From Entomomonas asaccharolytica (GTDB lineage Bacteria; Pseudomonadota; Gammaproteobacteria; Pseudomonadales; Pseudomonadaceae), in NCBI RefSeq assembly GCF_016653615.1, contig NZ_CP067393.1:2867673-2931672 (forward strand): DNA of 64,000 bases, in the 5' to 3' direction. Of the stretch, positions 33,191-42,700 are shown piece after piece. Each line of letters starts with the position of its first letter. Positions within the stretch are counted from its first letter, which is position 1. Position numbers and translations under genes: made by a program. The notes beneath the pieces were generated by a model. That model had not been told where the DNA came from. It worked only from the letters and a program-made list of their open reading frames with translations, and did no database searches.

Positions 33191-34624
33191 ATGGCCTTAG
33201 CAAAACGCATTTTTCTATTCTATTTCTTATTTGTCGCGCTCTGCGGCTACTTTATGGTGAATTTATTTTCTAACCAGATTTACCCCAGTATTCGCCAAAC
33301 CACTGAAGAAACCCTAGTGGATACAGCTAACTTATTAGCAGAAATTGTTAGTGATGATTTGCAACAGGGTAAGATTAATCAATACTATCTTCAGCACCGC
33401 TTAGCCGCTTATCAAAAACGTGATCCTAACGCCTCTATTTGGGGTATAGCCAAAAACTCAGTGGCGATGCGTATTTATATTACTAATGATAAAGGTATTG
33501 TGTTATTTGACTCGACAGGTAAAGATGTTGGTAAAAACTATTCACGCTGGCGTGATGTTTATTTAACCCTAAATGGCTCTTATGGCGCACGAACCACCCA
33601 AGAAAATCCTGAAGATGAAAAATCAACAATTATGTATGTTGCTGCGCCTATTAAGTATGAGAATAAAATCATTGGTGTACTCACGGTAGGCAAACCAAAT
33701 ATCACGGTTACACCTTATATCAATAAAGCTGAGTCAAGATTGATATTTTTTGGTGTTATCTTACTTATCGCCAGTTTAGCAGTAGGCGCTCTATTATCAT
33801 GGTGGCTTGGTGCTTCGCTACATCGTTTTACACGCTATGCAAACGCTATTAGTAAAGGAGAACGAGTTAAAGCACCCCAATTTTATGGTGGCGAATTAAC
33901 CCAATTAGCTAAAGCATTAGATAAAATGCGTGGCGAACTGGATGGTAAAAACTATGTAGAACGCTATGTACACACCCTTACCCATGAATTAAAAAGTCCG
34001 TTAGCGGCTATTCGTGGAGCTACAGAGTTATTACAACAAGATATGCCAATTGAAAAAAGAAATCTCTTTCTAAAAAATATTGATAATGAAAGCGAACGTT
34101 TACAAAGGTTAGCCGACCGTTTACTGAATCTAAGTATGGTTGAACAACGTCAAACATTAGAAGAAATTAGCACTATCCCAATCCTACCCCTGATTCAAAA
34201 ATTACTCACCAGCAAGTCTTCACGCATTGCTCAACAACAGCTTAATGTAGAAGTAAATATTGATGATCAATTAACTATTCAAGGGGAAATATTTTTATTA
34301 GAGCAAGCTTTTTCTAATCTATTAGATAATGCATTAGACTTTATTACTGATCAAGGGCTGTTAAAGATTGATAGTAAGATAATAGACCAACAACTTATCA
34401 TTAATTTTTATAATAAAGGTACAAGTATTCCAGACTATGCCCTAAATCGTCTCTGCGAACGTTTCTATTCGTTAGCTAGGCCAAAAACAGGGCGTAAAAG
34501 CACCGGCTTAGGATTAAACTTTGTTCAAGAAGTGGTACTTTTACATAAAGGGCAGCTTTCTATTACAAACTATAAAGAGGGTGTATTAGTTAGCTTATCT
34601 TTCCCTATAGCTATTGCTGTATAA
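33191..34624 (+). CDS. creC: Sensor histidine kinase CreC
   Basis: The membrane sensor kinase partner of CreB, 477 residues. Two transmembrane helices (about 5-25 and 185-207) bracket a periplasmic sensor domain with YSRWRDVYLTLNGSYGART and MYVAAPI, segments shared with E. coli CreC. HAMP-like and dimerisation regions follow, with phospho-accepting His265 in LTHELKSPLAAIRGA, an N box NLLDNALDF and a G box KSTGLGLNF. The last residues (PIAIAV) and the stop codon are encoded by the outer end of a 104-bp repeat element, so the native C-terminus has probably been replaced. Confidence 0.92.
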   Translation: MALAKRIFLFYFLFVALCGYFMVNLFSNQIYPSIRQTTEETLVDTANLLAEIVSDDLQQGKINQYYLQHRLAAYQKRDPNASIWGIAKNSVAMRIYITNDKGIVLFDSTGKDVGKNYSRWRDVYLTLNGSYGARTTQENPEDEKSTIMYVAAPIKYENKIIGVLTVGKPNITVTPYINKAESRLIFFGVILLIASLAVGALLSWWLGASLHRFTRYANAISKGERVKAPQFYGGELTQLAKALDKMRGELDGKNYVERYVHTLTHELKSPLAAIRGATELLQQDMPIEKRNLFLKNIDNESERLQRLADRLLNLSMVEQRQTLEEISTIPILPLIQKLLTSKSSRIAQQQLNVEVNIDDQLTIQGEIFLLEQAFSNLLDNALDFITDQGLLKIDSKIIDQQLIINFYNKGTSIPDYALNRLCERFYSLARPKTGRKSTGLGLNFVQEVVLLHKGQLSITNYKEGVLVSLSFPIAIAV

Positions 34625-34710
34625 CTTTAAACAAGGCGCATAACTGAAAACAGTACAATGATTGTGGCAAAGTCATTCAACGACGCGTAAAAATATAGAG
34701 CAATAGCTAT
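34607..34710 (+). mobile_element. 104-bp inverted-repeat element, copy A (MITE-like)
   Basis: The ends are near-perfect terminal inverted repeats: ATAGCTATTGCTGTATA at 34607-34623 and the reverse complement ATAGCTATTGCTCTATA at 34710-34694. A second copy of exactly the same length is at 48782-48885, about 78% identical by hand alignment without gaps. No protein is encoded. The left end lies inside the creC reading frame and provides its stop. A convincing target-site duplication is not visible. Confidence 0.7.
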
Positions 34711-34724
34711 CTTTAAAAATAAAC

Positions 34725-35510
34725 TTATAAAATACCTAATAGCTTAAGTGATTGTTTAGCTATATCTACACGTTTAGCAATATCTTTTTTAGGGTCTAAC
34801 ATATCAATATTTATCGCAAAGCTATAAACTTTCCCTTCTTTTTCTACCCAACCTACAAACCAACCTACATCAGGCTGATGGTTATCTGCCCAACCTGTTT
34901 TGCCATGCAATTGCCAATTTTCCCCTTGCTCTAACAAAGTAATTTCATGAATGGTTTGCTGTACTTCTTTATCATAAGGTAATGTTTGTTGTGCTAAATC
35001 TGCTAAAAAAATGGCTTGCTCTACAGCACTAATTTTAAAAGGTCCAACTAACCAAAAATCATCTACCACTTGCCCTATATTAGTATTACCATAATTTAAT
35101 AGCTTAATATTAGCCTGCATTTGGGCAATGCCTATCCTTCTTGCTAATTCCTGATAAATAGGAAGATTTGAAACTTTTATAGCATCTCTTAAGCCCATAT
35201 CACGTTGCCACTCAGCCCTTGAGTATGACTTACCACCATAAGGTAACTTTTCATCAACATTTTTTATCGTTTTAGTGGCTAAACCAATTAAGCTATTCAC
35301 TATTTTAAAAGTAGAGGCGGGAATAAAACGTGTATTAGCGCGAATTTGATTATAGCCAATCAGTTGGTGTTGCTGAACATCATAAACTACAAAAGTACCT
35401 ACAGTATTACTATCAATAAAAAGCTGGTCTATCTCTTTATTATCATACCAACTTATGGCATAACTCATTTGTGTAAATAAAAATAAAATACAAAAAAATA
35501 ACTTATTCAT
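34725..35510 (-). CDS. Class D beta-lactamase, OXA-50 (PoxB)-like
   Basis: A 261-residue periplasmic serine beta-lactamase that hydrolyses penicillins and related drugs. A signal peptide covers about residues 1-18. The active-site motifs are STFK at 66-69 (the lysine becomes carboxylated in this class), SNL at 114-116 in place of the usual SxV, YGN at 140-142, W at 153 and KTG at 204-206. The sequence around RFIPASTFKIVNSLIGLAT and LARRIGIAQMQANI follows P. aeruginosa OXA-50. It converges with creC; four cre-tag-like repeats lie 63-100 bases upstream. Spectrum cannot be judged from sequence. Confidence 0.92.
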   Translation of the reverse strand: MNKLFFCILFLFTQMSYAISWYDNKEIDQLFIDSNTVGTFVVYDVQQHQLIGYNQIRANTRFIPASTFKIVNSLIGLATKTIKNVDEKLPYGGKSYSRAEWQRDMGLRDAIKVSNLPIYQELARRIGIAQMQANIKLLNYGNTNIGQVVDDFWLVGPFKISAVEQAIFLADLAQQTLPYDKEVQQTIHEITLLEQGENWQLHGKTGWADNHQPDVGWFVGWVEKEGKVYSFAINIDMLDPKKDIAKRVDIAKQSLKLLGIL

Positions 35511-35572
35511 CTTATAACTTCTTTAATCATTAAAATTAATTGCCTTTATCTTAAATAACCCTTTATACAATT

Positions 35573-35610
35573 TCCACAAAAACTCCATATTCTTTTCATA
35601 AAAACTCCAT
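35573..35610. promoter_or_regulatory. Candidate CreB-binding array (four half-sites, 11-bp period)
   Basis: TCCAC 35573-35577, TCCAT 35584-35588, TTCAT 35595-35599 and TCCAT 35606-35610 are spaced exactly 11 bp apart. The known cre/blr-tag is TTCAC-N6-TTCAC, the same 5-mer length and period, so these are degenerate versions. Within this, AAAAACTCCATA occurs twice, 22 bp apart. The array lies between blaOXA (minus) and the CreD-like ORF (plus). Confidence 0.5.
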
Positions 35611-35656
35611 AACAACACGAGATACTGTTATCCATCTTTTACAAAGGAATTTTATT

Positions 35657-35752
35657 ATGCAGTGGCAGCTGGCTTGCAAGATTATTACCATCTTACTTTT
35701 AATAGCTTTGCTACTGATCCCTATCACTATGATTTATGGACTTATTTATTAG
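35657..35752 (+). CDS. 31-residue membrane peptide, possible CreD remnant
   Basis: A small ORF with AAGGA nine bases upstream encodes MQWQLACKIITILLLIAL and then LLIPITMIYGLIY. It resembles the first 30 residues of CreD, which start with a membrane helix ending in LLIP-M-I-GLI, as I remember the Pseudomonas protein. The frame then stops at TAG and the following 80 bases show no further CreD similarity. It lies near creBC and behind the candidate CreB sites, where creD would be expected. It may be a degraded creD or a functional small membrane protein. Confidence 0.5.
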   Translation: MQWQLACKIITILLLIALLLIPITMIYGLIY

Positions 35753-35831
35753 CGTATGTGGTTACGCAACAAAGTAGTCAGCCTATCAAAAACAGATAAA
35801 GCTCACTTATTCTTAAAAGAGGAATCTATAA

Positions 35832-35990
35832 ATGACTAAAGTACGTGGACTTCGAGAAGATATTCAACTAGGACTCGCTCTAAAACAACAGATGGAGCAA
35901 TGGTTACTAACAAGCTATCAAACGACCAATAAACACATTACAAAAATTGATTCTTTAACAGCACAACCAAAACACAATAAAACCTATTAA
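35832..35990 (+). CDS. 52-residue small hypothetical protein
   Basis: ATG to TAA with a strong AGAGGA nine bases upstream. The product starts MTKVRGLREDIQLGLALKQQ and is predicted helical and basic at the end (AQPKHNKTY); no cysteine, no membrane segment. I recognise no family. It lies 79 bases after the CreD-like peptide, probably in the same short transcript, and is followed by a hairpin. Confidence 0.45.
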   Translation: MTKVRGLREDIQLGLALKQQMEQWLLTSYQTTNKHITKIDSLTAQPKHNKTY

Positions 35991-35997
35991 ACAAACT

Positions 35998-36048
35998 AAT
36001 GGGTAAAGTCAGCCATTGGCTTTATCCATTGTATCTTCTCTTATATTT
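35998..36048 (+). terminator. Hairpin after the two small ORFs
   Basis: AATGG (35998-36002) pairs with CCATT (36026-36030), and the inner arms AGCC and GGCT close around ATT. The tail GTATCTTCTCTTATATTTC is T-rich. It fits an intrinsic terminator ending the small-ORF transcript ahead of frmA. Confidence 0.6.
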
Positions 36049-36141
36049 CAAGTTATAAAAAAAATGCTAACAGTAATATAACAATAACTTGTTAAACATA
36101 GCCTTACCTTAATTAAATAGATTAGAATAAATATTTTTTAA

Positions 36142-37284
<1,143 letters not shown>

Positions 37285-37301
37285 GCAATAGGAGTATCCC
37301 C

Positions 37302-38138
37302 ATGAGCCTTACAGAACTGGAAAGCCATATATCTTTTGGTGGTGAACAAAAAAGATTTAAACATGCTTCATTGACATTAAATTGTGAAATGAATTTTTCT
37401 ATATACTTACCACCGCAATATAAAACTCAGGCTTTACCCGTTCTTTATTGGCTCTCTGGGCTTACTTGTACGGATGAAAACTTTACCACTAAAGCGGGCG
37501 CTCAGGCTTATGCAGCAGAATTAGGGCTTATCTTAGTTATGCCAGACACAAGTCCGCGCGGTGAGCAGATTGCTAATGATGATGCCTATGATTTAGGACA
37601 AGGGGCTGGTTTTTACATAAATGCGACAGAGCAGCCTTGGCAGAAAAACTATCAAATGTTTGACTACATCAGTGTTGAACTTATTGATTTAATTGATAAC
37701 AATTTTAACACTAATGGTAAACAATCCATTGCAGGTCATTCAATGGGAGGACACGGTGCCTTAATGTTGGCACTACGTCATCCTGATCTTTATTACTCTG
37801 CATCTGCTTTTGCACCTATTGTAAACCCTAGCCAAGTACCTTGGGGGCAAAAAGCATTTAGGCATTATCTAGGTAATGATCCGCAAGCATGGCAAACTTA
37901 TGATAGCTGTTTTTTACTTGAACATTATCAAGCCGAACCTTTCCCTATTTTAATCGACCAAGGAACTGCTGATAACTTTATGCCTGAGCAGCTACAACCT
38001 GAAGCTTTAGAAAAAATTGCTAAAAATCGAAATTGGCCCTTAACGCTAAGACTACAGCAAGGATATGACCATAGCTATTACTTTATTGCTAGTTTTATTG
38101 AAAACCACTTAGCATTCCATAAGCAATATCTTAGCTAA
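37302..38138 (+). CDS. frmB: S-formylglutathione hydrolase
   Basis: An alpha/beta-hydrolase of 278 residues that releases formate and glutathione from S-formylglutathione, completing formaldehyde detoxification. The nucleophile elbow [10 protein letters not shown] holds the catalytic serine; [12 protein letters not shown] (oxyanion region), an Asp in DQGTADNFM and a His in GYDHSYYFI complete the triad. GGAG lies seven bases before the ATG. It is co-transcribed with frmA and followed by a strong terminator. Confidence 0.95.
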   Translation: MSLTELESHISFGGEQKRFKHASLTLNCEMNFSIYLPPQYKTQALPVLYWLSGLTCTDENFTTKAGAQAYAAELGLILVMPDTSPRGEQIANDDAYDLGQGAGFYINATEQPWQKNYQMFDYISVELIDLIDNNFNTNGKQSIAGHSMGGHGALMLALRHPDLYYSASAFAPIVNPSQVPWGQKAFRHYLGNDPQAWQTYDSCFLLEHYQAEPFPILIDQGTADNFMPEQLQPEALEKIAKNRNWPLTLRLQQGYDHSYYFIASFIENHLAFHKQYLS

Positions 38139-38183
38139 GATACTTACCTTTCACTTAACAGTAGTTTTACATTACTACTAGCT

Positions 38184-38224
38184 AAAATGTTATTACTCAT
38201 TGATAGAGTAATAACATTTTGTAT
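38184..38224 (+). terminator. frmAB terminator
   Basis: AAAATGTTATTACTC (38184-38198) and GAGTAATAACATTTT (38206-38220) form a 15-bp perfect stem around a 7-base loop, 46 bases after the frmB stop. The A and T ends of the stem double as T tracts for both strands. Confidence 0.8.
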
Positions 38225-38330
38225 ACCTTTGATATATAGAAAACTAACTAAAAGCCGTTAATTTAACTGGCAGTAAGCAATCTATTTACATTGGAATTTT
38301 GTATATTTTTCCACGCAATAAGAACCCCTC

Positions 38331-38362
38331 ACTAATTCAAGGAGTTAACTCCTTGAATTAGT
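38331..38362. repeat. 32-bp perfect palindrome
   Basis: ACTAATTCAAGGAGTT is followed directly by its reverse complement with no spacer. There is no T tract on either side, so it is not an obvious terminator. It could be a dimeric repressor site or a cruciform. The nearest gene start is the XRE gene about 590 bases away, reading toward it. Confidence 0.8.
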
Positions 38363-38613
38363 ATCTATCATACCAATTTCCTCTACTTAAAATATTAAGT
38401 AATACCCTACTCAACTCAAGATAGTTAGAAAAATTCTATTAAATTGAAGTCTTCATGGTTAATAATACTAAACACTTTTAAGTAAACATCCATAATACAA
38501 AATTGGTTTTTAATCATCAGTATACGATGATAATTTAATTTGACTAATCTTTACTATCAAAAAACATTTTACACTTCAAAACTAACAACCTCCCTTTTTA
38601 TCTAACTTTAATA

Positions 38614-38949
38614 CTAATTATCTTTTAGTTTTAAAGCCGCTTTATAAAGCTTAACTAATTGCTGCTCGCTAGCAGCATATACAAAATCAACAAGGAAATG
38701 TCTGATATCATCTGTTACAGAGACCTCTTTATTTCCTCCACCCATATCAGGGAAAAGATCCTGAATAGGTACTTTTAATGCAACAGATAACCTATATAGG
38801 GTATCCATTGCAGGATAATAGTCGCCTTTTTCTATACGCCCAAGAGACTTGGGGTCGATACCTATTTTTTCAGATAACGACTCTTGAGAAAGTAACTTTA
38901 ACTTTCTTATACGACGTATTTGCTGGCCGACATCTAATACGTTAACCAT
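38614..38949 (-). CDS. XRE-family helix-turn-helix regulator
   Basis: A 111-residue DNA-binding protein. The HTH lies at about residues 8-62: IRRIRKLKLLSQESLSEKIG, then IDPKSLGRIEKGDYYPAMDT. The C-terminal 45 residues are charged and helical (SEQQLVKLYKAALKLKDN) and may mediate dimerisation. It stands alone, flanked by long AT-rich spacers, so its targets cannot be inferred. It is not next to a toxin gene. Confidence 0.85.
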   Translation of the reverse strand: MVNVLDVGQQIRRIRKLKLLSQESLSEKIGIDPKSLGRIEKGDYYPAMDTLYRLSVALKVPIQDLFPDMGGGNKEVSVTDDIRHFLVDFVYAASEQQLVKLYKAALKLKDN

Positions 38950-39562
38950 TTAAATAAGCCCAGTTTTTTTTAAATTAGGAAATCATTGGTATCCTCTTGC
39001 CAAACCTTTCCTCTATCCTCCTTTAACTAAATCAAAATAATTTTGATTGATTTTATAAATCTGAATGGATGATTTGAATAAAATACCCATTACTAAAAAT
39101 AACTACTGTTTTATGTACGTCCAAGTGATTTAAAATTATTACTTGTATTTTTAATAACAGTTCATAAACAATATTTTTAATTTATCGACATAATTATTGA
39201 CTGATAAATCCGATTTTCTTAAGCATTCAATTAATAGAATTAGTCTTTTTAATTATGGAACTTTATCGCCGCCATAAAAAACCATTTGTAAAGTATCTTT
39301 TTTTAAAATAAAGTTACCTTATAAGTGTATATTTTTTAACGAGCCTAACTAAACTACAAAGTACAGCAATTGATGCCTGCATTTTACCTGTTCAAATCTT
39401 AATTTGATAACCATCTCTTTGTATAATAAAGCTAAATATACTTGTTTTTATTCTAAGCAACTAACTTTTTTTAAAATCATCCAATTCTCTGTGCTGTAAA
39501 AGAATCGTTATCTTCATCACAAAATACATTTAATAAATGTTTTTTTCATAAAAAAAGTTACT

Positions 39563-39592
39563 TTGTACATGTGATTTTTAAAAAACTATGCT
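39563..39592 (+). promoter_or_regulatory. Candidate pilY1 promoter
   Basis: TTGTAC (39563-39568), 18 bases, then TATGCT (39587-39592) fit sigma70 elements and predict a transcript start near 39599, giving a leader of about 150 bases. In Pseudomonas, pilin-related operons are often controlled by AlgR or other regulators; no such site was recognised. Confidence 0.4.
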
Positions 39593-39670
39593 AAAGTCTT
39601 ACAAAAGCTAAACTAATCATATTTGTCATAGTAGTTTATTTAGAGCTGTAGCTACTAATATAGAAGGGTA

Positions 39671-39715
39671 ATACGGTCGGGCATCAACGGCCATAAGTGT
39701 TGTTATGAAATTAAA
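39671..39715 (+). other. Candidate structured 5' UTR of pilY1
   Basis: GGTCG (39675-39679) pairs with CGGCC (39688-39692) over an 8-base loop GGCATCAA, and CATAA (39692-39696) can pair with TTATG (39703-39707) over GTGTTG; the two use C39692 in common. CAAC in or next to the first loop could pair with GTTG in the second. The segment is clearly more GC-rich than its flanks. It does not match the c-di-GMP riboswitch consensus as I know it. Confidence 0.3.
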
Positions 39716-39750
39716 AACGCCTAACAATACATATTAAGAAGGATTTCAAC

Positions 39751-42700
39751 ATGGATAGATATCATATAAAAGCACTACTTGCATGTTCATTAATCACTTG
39801 TTCTACAATTAGCTATGCAGACGATTCTGAGATATTTTTTAGTAAGGATCTATCTGCCACTAAACCTAATATTATTTTCCTTTTAGATATTTCAGGCTCT
39901 ATGGCTGGCAATAGATTAGAGATGCTGAAAGAGTCGATGGAAAGTATATTGACCAGTAAAGATGTCAAAGATGTCCGTGTAGGTATAATGAGTTTTGCTA
40001 CATCTTTTTATCAAAATCATAAAGTTGTTGATATTGACGAGGTTGTCCCATCAAAAGATGTTGCAATCAGAACCCCATCTTCGGCTAACCCAGGTTATAC
40101 CCTTTTAACTCAACCTATTATGAATGGCTATGATAACCTCTATCAACCAACAAATACTACGACATCGCCAACACAATGGGGGCTTAAAAACTCCTTCACG
40201 GGGGGAACAGTCTTAAGTGCATCAGCTATTATAAATAATAGTATACTTGGTTATCGTTTTAATAATATTTTAATTAAAAACGCAACTACTGCTGGTATTG
40301 CTCCAACTGTTGCAATTAAAAAAGCTGAAATTAAATTCTATAAATCGATTTCTTCTCTAGCACTCAATGTATCTATCTCAATGGATCCGGAAATCGATGC
40401 GCCACCATTTAGGACATTTGCAAACTATTTGGGAAAACGTAAAGCCGCAGCTGACACACCAATAACTTGTACCACTAGTACTGGTCTTTATGTTTCATGT
40501 GATGTAACCGATTTGGTTAGGAAAAAAATTAGCGACCCAGCATGGCAAGATGGCAATGCCATTGCCTTTTATTTCTCCTCTTATAGTACAAGTGTTACTA
40601 AGTATCTTAATGCAACAACTTCGCCAGATTTTCGAGCAAATCAGGCTACATTGTTAGAAATTGAAGTAGACAACTCATTGGTTGCAGACAATCGTAAAAC
40701 TTATCGAGATGAGTTGTTATATACATCCTTTTCACTTTTTACGACAGGTTCTACAGCAATTGTTGGCTCTATGCTTAATGTTGCGAAATATGTAAGCAAT
40801 GTCAATAAGTCTTATAGCACAAGCACTAAAGGCCCTTATCACGATAAAACTTGGGGAGAGAGCCCTTTACAAGAAGGATGTCAACTAACCCACCTAGTAC
40901 TAATGACAGATGGTGCTGCAAACATATCTGCCAGTACTAACGTAGGCTGGTATATGACTGGAGCGAGTAATTCTTGCCCAGTATTTAATGATAGTGAAGG
41001 AAGTACATCAAATGAACCTAGTGGTACAAGTAGCTACGAAAAATGTGGTAGAGCGCTAGCCTCTTGGATGGCTAGACAAAGCCAATCTGATTTTGAAGGT
41101 GGCAATTTTATTAGAACCCATGCTATTGGTTTTACATTATCTCCAACTAGTGTTGCTCAAAAGTTTGTTGATGACCTGGCAGCATATGGTATGGGTAAGT
41201 CATACAATGCTAGTAATGCAGTAGAATTAGCAGACGCCTTCAAAGATATTGTGGCTGGCGCATTACTTGTAGATAGCCCTAGTGCTAGTGGGCAAGTAAC
41301 TCTTAGTCCTGAAACTAAGTATATACAGCGTAATGAAGTATATTACGCACTTTATAAATCTGAAAACTATGATTACTGGCCTGGTAATATGAAAAGTTTT
41401 CAAATGAAGTATATCGAAACCACATTAACTAATGGAGAACTAGGACAACGTGCTGTTCTCTATGATAGCAAAGATGTCTCAGCCCTGAATGCTGATGGCA
41501 CTATCAAAAATACTGCTTCAAGCCGCTGGTCTACAGCAGATGGAGGAAATGTAACTCAAGGTGGTGTTGTAGCTCAGCTAAAATCCCCTGCATTGAGGAA
41601 TGTATTTACCATATCAGGAAATGCTGTTGAAGATCTAAAAGCCTCTGCCAGTTTAACTAATGCAGATTTGAACCTATCAGGCGATAATCAAGATAATGTC
41701 CGTATGGGATTATTAGATTTCATTCGTGGTTATGAGTATAAGGCAGGGGGTGGTACTGTTGAAAATATTAAAAAAATAGGTGATTCAGCTAAGAGCGGTG
41801 TAACTCTAGCTAGTTATAGCTGCGCCTCTGGAGAAGATATAATAGAATGTGATTTTGCTGACTTAAACCAAGTTGCATTATTAGCAGGTAATGATGGTTT
41901 TATTAGAGGATTTGATGTGACCTCAGGGCAAGCTTTATTTGAATATATGCCTAAAGAAATGCTACCCATCATCCAACATCTAGAAGCAAGAAAAACGCTA
42001 TCAATTAATGAAGTTAGAAATTATGGTATGGATGGTAATATTGTTGTTTACCATGATGATAAAAATCTTGATGGCTTTATTAATAATGGTGAGGATGCCT
42101 TTGCTTATGTAGTATCAGGACGTGGTGGCCCTTACTTATATGCGCTTGATATTACAAATAAGAATGCACCTAAACTAGCTTGGATGATTACCAATAAAAC
42201 CAATGGTTTCTCCAAATTAGGCGACACATGGTCTGCACCTGTAGTTGGTAAAATAGACATAGATGGAACAGTGACCCCAGTACTTATCTTTGGTGGCGGT
42301 TATGACAGATCACAAGATGAAAATCCACTTCGTCATACTGATACTGTTGGTAATGCCTTGTATATTGTTCATGCGAAAACGGGTGCTCTTATTTGGTCTA
42401 CATCGACAAACATGAATTATAGTATTCCAAGCCCTGTAGCAGTAGTTACAGAAACAGTTGATACAATAGACTTAATTAGTGATATCTTCTTTGGTGATAT
42501 GGGTGGACAATTATGGCGCTTCAAAGTCAATAATGGTAGACCTGTTAGTACTTTAATAACTTCTGGTGGCGGAGACAATGGTATTGTTGCTAAATTTGCA
42601 GCTGACACATTAAAAGACTCTCGTAGATTGTATTACCCTCCTGTAATTAGTGGGTTTTCATCAGAAACGCTGAAAAATACCATATCGGTTAGTATTGGTT

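Larger units (their letters stand above)
38139..38613. other. 475-base spacer between frmB and the XRE gene
   Basis: Convergent intergenic region without a supportable gene. It contains the frmB terminator and a 32-bp perfect palindrome, both listed separately. The rest is AT-rich and featureless by eye. Confidence 0.6.
38950..39750. other. 801-base AT-rich region upstream of pilY1
   Basis: No gene is supportable; the best open stretch is an 18-codon ORF at about 39255. A motif AAAGTTAC(C/T)TT followed by TGT and an A/T-rich stretch occurs at 39310 and again at 39554, 244 bp apart. The pilY1 promoter and a GC-richer, foldable 5' leader lie in the last 190 bases and are listed separately. Confidence 0.6.

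Noticed and set aside
35753..35831. Continuation of a creD pseudogene after the 31-residue ORF
   Set aside because: Translation of all three frames beyond the TAG shows no stretch resembling CreD, so only the N-terminal similarity is claimed.
39255..39320. 18-codon ORF with start MELYRRHKK
   Set aside because: Too short, no ribosome-binding site and no conservation evidence.
39660..39720. c-di-GMP (GEMM) riboswitch in the pilY1 leader
   Set aside because: The block is GC-rich and sits before a pilus gene, but the conserved GGCAAACC-like core, the tetraloop-receptor arrangement and the second arm are not present.
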